Source: Verrucomicrobia bacterium 12-59-8
GTDB taxonomy: Bacteria; Verrucomicrobiota; Verrucomicrobiae; Verrucomicrobiales; Verrucomicrobiaceae
Assembly: GCA_002279765.1 (NCBI GenBank)
Contig: NCCR01000243.1
Location: 1-6,660, forward strand
Length of the DNA stretch: 6,660 nucleotides
Reading direction: 5' to 3'
The notes under the pieces are model-generated. The model saw nothing but the letters and a program-made list of their open reading frames with translations. It did no database searches and was not told the origin of the DNA. Each line of letters begins with the position of its first letter. The first letter of the stretch is position 1. Below are positions 1-5,391 of this stretch, piece after piece. The translations under genes were made by a program, and so were the position numbers.

Positions 1-2184
1 AAATTCCTTCGTGTTCAGCAGCGCCCAGAGGATGTCCTCATAAGCTTCCTTTTTGCCTTTGAAGGCTTCGTCGCCAGTCTTGCCTGTGGTCTTTTTGTCG
101 AGATGGGTGTGGGCGAATTTGACTTCGGCGGGGTTGGGGTCGCGACTGAGGGCGATGTGGTAGAGGTCGGTGATCTTGTCGTCGTCAGGACGGGCGTCCT
201 TCGTGAGCGTGTCGGCGCGGCCATTGCCACGGGAGAGCTGGGTTTGGATTTCAGCAGCGTTCAGCAAGTGCAAGCTTTGCGCGAGGCTGGCCTCCTGGGT
301 GCGTTCGCACTCGCAGGCGCTGGAGGAGTCGGGACGGCCGAAGACGCTGAGGAAGTAGGTGGTCTGATTGTAGCTGTTGTCCGGAAGGGCGACGGCACGA
401 GTGCCGGGAGCCTGTCCGGCGAAGGTGGTCTGGACATCGAGCAATGTATTGACGGAATCGTAGAGGACTTCGGCATTGAGACGCTTCGGATAGTAGCGGC
501 TGAAGTTCTGGCGATCCTTGGCATTGTGCGCGTTTGGAATGGCGCTGAGCTGGTAGGTGGTGGAATTGGTGATGGTGCGAATGAGCTGCCGCAAATCGTA
601 GCCGCTCTTCACGAAATCTGCGGCGAGGGCGCCCAGCAGTTCGGGATTCACCGGCGGGTTGGTTTCGCGCATGTCGTCCTCGGGTTCGACGAGGCCGCGA
701 TTGAAGAAGTGCTTCCAATAACGATTCACCAACGTGTGGGCAAAGAACGGATTTTCCTTCTGGCTCATCCAGTCGGCGAGGGCCAGACGCGGGTCCTGCT
801 CGGGTTTCAGCTTCAAGGAGGCAGCTCCCAGGCTGGTGGGCATGACGGCCTGCTTGGTGCGGATGTTTGTGCTTTGAGCCACGCCGCGTTTGTTGAAGAT
901 CACCTCTTCGCCGATGAAGGAGGAGGGCTTGCGGCTGACGTTGCTGAAGAAGGCGGCGAAGCCGTAGTAGTCCTGCTGGCTCCACTTCTCGAAGGGATGA
1001 TGATGGCACTGCGCACACTGCATGCGGGTGCCAAGGAAGAGCTGCGCGACGTCCTCCATCTGCTGCTTCATCTCCTTGACCTGACGATACCATGCGACGG
1101 GCGGATTCTGATCGAGATCGCCGGAGGCGGCGACGACTTCGCGCACAAACTGATCGTAAGGCTTGTTGTCGGAGATGCTGTCGCGGATCCACTGCCAGAA
1201 GATGTAGCTGCCACGGGCGAAGTTGGGCTGGGTGCGCTGATTGCGCAAAAGAGCGCTCCATTTGTTGGCGAAGTATTCGGCATATTCCGGGCTGTCGAGC
1301 AGGCGGTCGATGAGTACACTGCGTTTATTGGCGTCTTTGGAGGCCATGAAGTCCTTTATCTCTGCTGCGGTGGGCAGGCGGCCGGTGATGTCGAGGGTCA
1401 CACGGCGGACGAAGGTGCCGTCGTCAGCGATACCAGACGGCGGCATGCCGATGGTCTTCAATTTGGCGAAGACAAGATCGTCCACGAAGCCGCGTGACGG
1501 TGGCAACTGCTCCACGGGAGCACCGAGCGGCACGGTGGCGCGGAAGGTGGACACCTTGCCCTGATAGCGCACCATCACGGCGACATCGCCGGGCAGATCA
1601 AAGAGCTGCACGCGGCCGGTTTCATTCGTTTCGGCCATCGCTTTTTCGTTGGCTTCATACAGCGCACGCCGGGTGACGTCGCGGGTGCTGCCGTCGGTAT
1701 AATGAGCGGTGACCTTGAGCTGTTGCGCGGCTTTGAGCGGCATGGTGAGCTTCGCGGGTTCGACGCTGATGCTGGCCATCTTGGGATCGGTGTCCTTGCC
1801 ATAGGGCATGCCTTCGCGAATCCAGCGCGCGATGTCGGCGTAGTCTTCGGACTTTGGGTCGAGCTTCTTGCCACCGCCGTGCGGGAGCTGGGCGGTGCCT
1901 TTGGTCAGCAGCAGGCTCTGCTCAGCCGCCGCTGGAAACACGCGGCGTCCGCGCGCCTCCTTGACGATGTGCTCATAGTCTTCCTGCGGCTCGAAGCCGA
2001 GGAGCGAGAGCTTGAAGCCGTTCTGCCCGCCCGACTTGCCGTGGCAGCCGCCTGAGTTGCAACTGCCCTTGGTGAGGATGGGCACGATGTCGTTAGCAAA
2101 GTTCAGCGGGCGCAGAGCTTCCGCCGCGAAACAAGGTGTAGCGGCAGACAGTGCGGCGATGAGGGTGGCGCGTTTCAGATTCAT
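1..2184 (-). CDS. Exported cytochrome-c-like / Big_2 / DUF1549 / DUF1553 protein, 3' end missing
   Basis: An uninterrupted frame of 728 codons starts with ATG at 2184 and is still open at base 1, so only the last few residues are probably missing (the visible end, ILWALLNTKEF, resembles the usual DUF1553 C-terminus). The start is firm: an in-frame TAG lies at 2199-2197 with no other start codon between. In order I see: a Sec-type signal peptide (about residues 1-20, ending CFA/AEA); a cytochrome-c-like segment with C42-NSGG-C47-H48; a Big_2-type Ig-like domain (about 137-216); DUF1549/PSCyt2 (about 229-430) with C390-AQ-C393-H394 in CAQCHHHPFEKW; and DUF1553/PSD1 (464 onward) with the conserved-looking C624-E-C626-E-R628. 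Such proteins are characteristic of Planctomycetota and Verrucomicrobiota and are usually adjacent to DUF1501 genes, as here. Heme binding is inferred from the motifs; the biochemical role is unknown. The product is probably periplasmic or cell-surface. Confidence 0.93.
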   Translation of the reverse strand, partial: MNLKRATLIAALSAATPCFAAEALRPLNFANDIVPILTKGSCNSGGCHGKSGGQNGFKLSLLGFEPQEDYEHIVKEARGRRVFPAAAEQSLLLTKGTAQLPHGGGKKLDPKSEDYADIARWIREGMPYGKDTDPKMASISVEPAKLTMPLKAAQQLKVTAHYTDGSTRDVTRRALYEANEKAMAETNETGRVQLFDLPGDVAVMVRYQGKVSTFRATVPLGAPVEQLPPSRGFVDDLVFAKLKTIGMPPSGIADDGTFVRRVTLDITGRLPTAAEIKDFMASKDANKRSVLIDRLLDSPEYAEYFANKWSALLRNQRTQPNFARGSYIFWQWIRDSISDNKPYDQFVREVVAASGDLDQNPPVAWYRQVKEMKQQMEDVAQLFLGTRMQCAQCHHHPFEKWSQQDYYGFAAFFSNVSRKPSSFIGEEVIFNKRGVAQSTNIRTKQAVMPTSLGAASLKLKPEQDPRLALADWMSQKENPFFAHTLVNRYWKHFFNRGLVEPEDDMRETNPPVNPELLGALAADFVKSGYDLRQLIRTITNSTTYQLSAIPNAHNAKDRQNFSRYYPKRLNAEVLYDSVNTLLDVQTTFAGQAPGTRAVALPDNSYNQTTYFLSVFGRPDSSSACECERTQEASLAQSLHLLNAAEIQTQLSRGNGRADTLTKDARPDDDKITDLYHIALSRDPNPAEVKFAHTHLDKKTTGKTGDEAFKGKKEAYEDILWALLNTKEF

Positions 2185-2253
2185 GATGGATAAAACCTAC
2201 GGGGCAGGAGCTGAAATCTTGTCTTCAAGGACAAAAGGAAAGGAGTTTCCCTC

Positions 2254-3594
2254 TTACACCAGCTCCGGCATCGGCAGATGGCCATCGACGAGGTACTGCG
2301 GCCTGCCGGTGAGATCGGTGAGGGTGGCCTTGGTGACGTCGATGCCCATCTGCTTGTAGAGGGTGGCGAAGACTTCGCCGAAGGCGACGGGGCGTTCGGT
2401 GGGTTCGCCAGCGAGCTTGTCGGTGGCACCGATGACCTGACCGTGACGCATGCCGCCGCAGGCGAGGAGTGCGGAGGCGACGCGCGGCCAATGGTCGCGG
2501 CCGCCTTTGGCGTTGATCATCGGCGTGCGGCCAAATTCTCCCCACACAACGACGGAGACATCTTTGTCCAGGCCACGCTCATGCAGGTCGGTGATGAGTG
2601 CGGTGAGTCCGCTGTCGAGCAGCGGGAGGTCTTCGCGCAACTGGCCGAAGTTGTTGGAATGATAGTCCCAGCGGCTGAAGGCGAGCGTGACGACACGCGC
2701 ACCGGCTTCGACCAGGCGGCGTGCGGCGAGGAAGTGCTCTGGCAGGCGCGGGCCACCGTCGTCGCGATTGCGGTTTTCGCCTTTGCCGTAGCGCTCGACG
2801 ACGCGCGGGTCCTCGCGGCTTAAGTCGAGTGCGTGCAGGAGCTTGGGACTGGTGAGCACATTGAGCGCCTGCTCATTGAAGACATCCACGCCACCCATGA
2901 GGCCGGTGGCATCGAGATCACGACGCAGAATGTCGAAGCTGGAGAGCAGAGACTTGCGATCACGCAGACGATCTAGCGTTATACCACGAAGTGACATGTC
3001 CTCTGTGCCACCGCCGCGGTTGGCCTGGAATGGCGCATGCGCGACACCGAGGAATCCAGGTTCGCCGGTGCGCGCCCATTCCATGTGGCCCATCTTTGGC
3101 GCAAGCCCGACGAAGGGCGGCATGGCGGGATTGGTGCCGCCTTGCAAACGGGAGACGATGGAGCCCAAGGAAGGCCAGCCGCCGGGAGGCTGCTGCTTGG
3201 AGTTGCGGCCGGTGAGGCACTGAAAGGCATCGTGGCGCACGTCGCAGTCGGCCATGGAGCGGATGAGCGTACACTTGTCCATCATCTTCGCAAGACGCGG
3301 CAGGTGCTCGCAGATCTGAATGCCGGGGACGTTGGTGGAGATCGGTTTGAATTCACCGCGAATCTCGCTCGGCGCGTCCGGCTTCATGTCGAACATGTCC
3401 TGATGTGACGGGCCGCCGGGCAGGAAGATCATGATCACCGCCTTGTGCGACTTGCCGGTCTTCTGTGCGGACTCGGCGCGCAGCACGTCATTCAAAGACA
3501 GCCCGCCCATGGCGAGTCCGCCGATCTTCAGGAAGTTGCGACGTGACACGCCATCGCAGAAGCCGCCGCTGGGATGAGAGTAGAGATTGAGCAT
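2254..3594 (-). CDS. DUF1501 family protein, Tat-exported (copy nearest the DUF1553 gene)
   Basis: A complete 446-residue DUF1501 (PF07394) protein ending in TAA. The N-terminus carries a textbook twin-arginine signal, SRRNFLK at residues 17-23, followed by a Gly/Leu-rich hydrophobic stretch, so a folded protein exported by Tat is expected. Family landmarks are GGPSHQDMFDMKPDAP (60-75, with H64, D66, D69), W309-D-Y-H312, WGEFGRTP (351-358) and GGRDHWPR (364-371, with D367 and H368). The family is placed in the alkaline phosphatase/sulfatase-like fold group, so the His/Asp/Glu clusters are candidate metal ligands; this is inference, and no substrate can be read from the sequence. The start fits the usual family N-terminus (…FCDGVSRRNFL…), but no Shine-Dalgarno sequence precedes it. 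It lies 69 bases upstream of the DUF1549/DUF1553 gene and is a close paralogue of the gene at the right edge. Confidence 0.95.
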   Translation of the reverse strand: MLNLYSHPSGGFCDGVSRRNFLKIGGLAMGGLSLNDVLRAESAQKTGKSHKAVIMIFLPGGPSHQDMFDMKPDAPSEIRGEFKPISTNVPGIQICEHLPRLAKMMDKCTLIRSMADCDVRHDAFQCLTGRNSKQQPPGGWPSLGSIVSRLQGGTNPAMPPFVGLAPKMGHMEWARTGEPGFLGVAHAPFQANRGGGTEDMSLRGITLDRLRDRKSLLSSFDILRRDLDATGLMGGVDVFNEQALNVLTSPKLLHALDLSREDPRVVERYGKGENRNRDDGGPRLPEHFLAARRLVEAGARVVTLAFSRWDYHSNNFGQLREDLPLLDSGLTALITDLHERGLDKDVSVVVWGEFGRTPMINAKGGRDHWPRVASALLACGGMRHGQVIGATDKLAGEPTERPVAFGEVFATLYKQMGIDVTKATLTDLTGRPQYLVDGHLPMPELV

Positions 3595-3675
3595 GAAGGG
3601 TGGTGGAACTTGGAAACCTACGCGTGCAATGACAGCTCTCTTGCTGGTCGCCGCGCTCCGAGGACGCAGGCGCGA

Positions 3676-5115
3676 CTAAGTCAGACCCTTGATCGGCGAA
3701 CCCATGTAGAGGGTGTGGGGGCGGCCCGTGAAGTCGTGCCACATGAGATCGTTGGGGAGACCGAGGGTCTCGTAAATGGTGGCGGCGAGATTTTCGGGAG
3801 TCTGGGCATCGCTGACGGGATAGCCGCCGTGTTTGTCTGTCTCGCCGATGACGCGACCGCCCTGGATGCCACCGCCGGCGAGGAGGATGCTTTGCGCGTG
3901 ACCCCAGTGATCACGGCCCGGCAGGGCGGTGGCGGAAATGCTCTTGATTTTGGGTGTGCGGCCAAATTCACCGCCCATGACGATGAGGGTTTCATCGAGC
4001 TGGCCGCTGGCGTCGAGGTCTTCGAGCAGGGCGCTCACGGCCTGATCCATCGGCGGAAGGAGATAGTTTTTCAGATTGCCCCAGGCGGCCTGATGTGTGT
4101 CCCAGGTCTCGTTGTTGCCGAGATTCACCTGCACCATGCGCACGCCGCTTTGCACCAGCCTGCGGGCCATGAGCAGCGACCAGCCGAAACTGTGGCGGCC
4201 ATAGCGGTCGAGCATCTTGGGATCGACTTTTTCCAAGCTGAAGGCGTCATGCACCTTGCGATTGCTCAGCAGGCCGATGGCCGCCTGCCGGGTGGAATCA
4301 AAGGCTTCATCGCCGGCGAGTGCAGTGAGGTTGTCTGCCTGGGATTCGAAAGCGTTGCGAAGTGAAACGCGATCCATCACACGGTCGAGCGTGAGCCCCT
4401 GTGGCAGCGAGAGATGCGGGGCCTGAAATTTCAGCGATGGGTCCGTTTCAAAGCCGCGCTCGTGATGGAAGAGGAATTTTGGGTACGCGCCGTAGTGCTT
4501 GGGGTGGTAGGGCGACATCTCCAAGAACCACGGATCATGCTTGGCGCCGAGCGTGCCGGCGAACTGTCCGGCGAGCGTGCGGCCCTCCCGATGCACGAGT
4601 TTATCTGGCAAAACGATGGCGGGAGGCAGGTTGTCCTTCCGCTTTGGCAGCAGGGCGGTGGCCAGCGCGGCCATGCTGGGATGGTCGGACTTCTTGGGCT
4701 TCGATGGATCAAAACCGAGCGGCGCATCGGTGCGACCGGTGAGCATGATGTGATGGCCCAATGAATGATCGCTGCTGCCATGGGTGAGCGAACGCACGAG
4801 CGACCACTTCTTTGAAATGCGCGCGAGATTGGGCAGATGCTCGCAGATGTGCAGACCTGGCGTGCGGGTGCGGATGGGCTTGAACTCACCGCGAATCTCC
4901 ATGGGGGCGTCTGGCTTCATGTCGAAGCTCTCATGCTGCGCGAGCCCGCCGGAGAGAAAGATGTAGATGACCGACTTCGCGCGCGCCGGCTGCGTGGCCG
5001 CCGTCATGGCCTGCAGGGCGCTGAGATGATTCATGCCGAGCCCCAGCAAACTCACGGCGCCCGCCTGAATCACTTCACGGCGGGAAACAGGATGGGCTGG
5101 ATGCGGAAAGGACAT
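3676..5115 (-). CDS. DUF1501 family protein, divergent subfamily
   Basis: A complete 479-residue DUF1501 protein ending in TAG. ATG 5115 is the first possible start, because an in-frame TAA sits at 5124-5122. The N-terminus has SRREVIQAG (11-19) and a hydrophobic segment, a degenerate twin-arginine signal lacking the usual FLK. Conserved landmarks are GGLAQHESFDMKPDAP (56-71, with H61 and D65), W338-D-T-H341, GGEFGRTP (381-388) and GRDHWGH (400-406, with D402 and H403). It differs from its two neighbours by a longer central region (about 155-240) containing LPDKLVHREGRTLAGQFAG and KHDPWF, which I associate with a separate DUF1501 subfamily, and by MDQAVSALLEDLD in place of the LHERGLDKD segment. 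It is therefore not a recent duplicate of either neighbour. It is probably periplasmic; the reaction is unknown. The next gene begins 81 bases downstream in the same frame. Confidence 0.95.
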   Translation of the reverse strand: MSFPHPAHPVSRREVIQAGAVSLLGLGMNHLSALQAMTAATQPARAKSVIYIFLSGGLAQHESFDMKPDAPMEIRGEFKPIRTRTPGLHICEHLPNLARISKKWSLVRSLTHGSSDHSLGHHIMLTGRTDAPLGFDPSKPKKSDHPSMAALATALLPKRKDNLPPAIVLPDKLVHREGRTLAGQFAGTLGAKHDPWFLEMSPYHPKHYGAYPKFLFHHERGFETDPSLKFQAPHLSLPQGLTLDRVMDRVSLRNAFESQADNLTALAGDEAFDSTRQAAIGLLSNRKVHDAFSLEKVDPKMLDRYGRHSFGWSLLMARRLVQSGVRMVQVNLGNNETWDTHQAAWGNLKNYLLPPMDQAVSALLEDLDASGQLDETLIVMGGEFGRTPKIKSISATALPGRDHWGHAQSILLAGGGIQGGRVIGETDKHGGYPVSDAQTPENLAATIYETLGLPNDLMWHDFTGRPHTLYMGSPIKGLT

Positions 5116-5154
5116 GCGCTTTTAATACGCACGCTGCCGCCAAGCCTTTCCAAA

Positions 5155-5160
5155 CCTCCT
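5155..5160 (-). promoter_or_regulatory. Consensus Shine-Dalgarno-like AGGAGG with no start at normal distance
   Basis: AGGAGG occurs on the minus strand at 5160-5155, overlapping the TAG stop of the small protein. The nearest annotated start, ATG 5115, is 39 bases further on, far beyond a working 5-10 base spacing. TTG and GTG triplets in between are out of frame with the DUF1501 gene, and an in-frame TAA at 5124-5122 excludes an extended start. It could be fortuitous, or a ribosome-binding site brought nearer by RNA folding. Confidence 0.25.
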
Positions 5161-5341
5161 ATTTCCGATTCCAAGCACCCAGTTTGACTTTGTAGTCAGC
5201 AGCGGATGAATCTGCGGCAGACTTGAGTCGCAGAATTTTGGTCACCACCAGTGCTCCATCCTTGATCACCACTCGAAGATCGGCTTCGTCACCTTCTTTG
5301 AGTGCCAGCCCTTCAGGGATGGTTGTTTTGATGGGATACAT
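5159..5341 (-). CDS. Small hypothetical protein with a weak AbrB-like segment
   Basis: A 60-codon frame from ATG 5341 to TAG 5161-5159. An in-frame TAG at 5350-5348 rules out a longer N-terminus. No signal peptide, membrane segment or cysteine is present. The core, TTIPEGLALKEGDE followed by a beta-rich KDGALVVTKI, is reminiscent of the second half of SpoVT/AbrB swapped-hairpin domains (IP…LGLKpGDe…dG.lvl). The first strand of that domain is missing and no toxin gene is adjacent, so the resemblance is only suggestive. The C-terminus (KSAADSSAADYKVKLGAWNRK) is basic and low in complexity. Codon use differs from the neighbours: by hand count 29 of 60 third positions are G or C, against 32 of 40 in a sample of the DUF1553 gene. 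It fills most of the 276-base gap between two DUF1501 genes on their strand. An older or foreign gene, or a chance frame, are the alternatives; the coherent start and composition favour a real gene moderately. Confidence 0.55.
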   Translation of the reverse strand: MYPIKTTIPEGLALKEGDEADLRVVIKDGALVVTKILRLKSAADSSAADYKVKLGAWNRK

Positions 5342-5361
5342 GTGGCCCTACCCTAAGGCCT

Positions 5362-5387
5362 GAAGGCGGTACGGGCAAGTCGCCTTC
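5362..5387 (-). repeat. Inverted repeat in the gap after the right-hand DUF1501 gene
   Basis: GAAGGCG at 5362-5368 is the exact reverse complement of CGCCTTC at 5381-5387, giving a 7-base, GC-rich stem with a 12-base loop. It lies wholly in the 50-base gap between the DUF1501 stop and the small-protein start, 20 bases before that start. As transcribed it is not followed by a T-run, so it is not a classical intrinsic terminator. It could be an RNA-stabilising 3' hairpin, a partial terminator or an attenuator of the small gene, or it could be chance. Confidence 0.35.
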
Positions 5388-5391
5388 CGGG

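Noticed and set aside
251..1261. A 336-codon minus-strand open frame, Arg/Ser/His-rich
   Set aside because: It is out of frame with the real gene on the same strand and its composition is typical of a shifted frame of a GC-rich gene.
103..1497. A 464-codon open frame on the plus strand, with Ala/Gly/Val-rich translation
   Set aside because: It lies exactly antisense to the DUF1549/DUF1553 gene, whose minus-strand frame has recognisable domains throughout. Long antisense frames are expected where third codon positions are mostly G/C, and its translation has no recognisable motif.
2221..2250. Possible terminator between the 446-residue DUF1501 gene and the DUF1553 gene
   Set aside because: GGAAA/TTTCC (2237-2250) forms a 5-base stem followed by TTTT on the minus strand, and TTGTC/GACAA nearby forms another 5-base stem. 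Both are short and A/T-weak, and the genes on either side are a usual functional pair.
2278..2823. Plus-strand open frames of 181 codons here, and of 263 codons at 3574-4365
   Set aside because: Both are antisense to well-supported DUF1501 genes and show no family motif or ribosome-binding site.
5116..5140. Promoter-like GTATTAAAA just before ATG 5115
   Set aside because: It is the only AT-rich patch, but no -35 element at 16-18 bases is visible and it would leave almost no leader; chance similarity is more likely.
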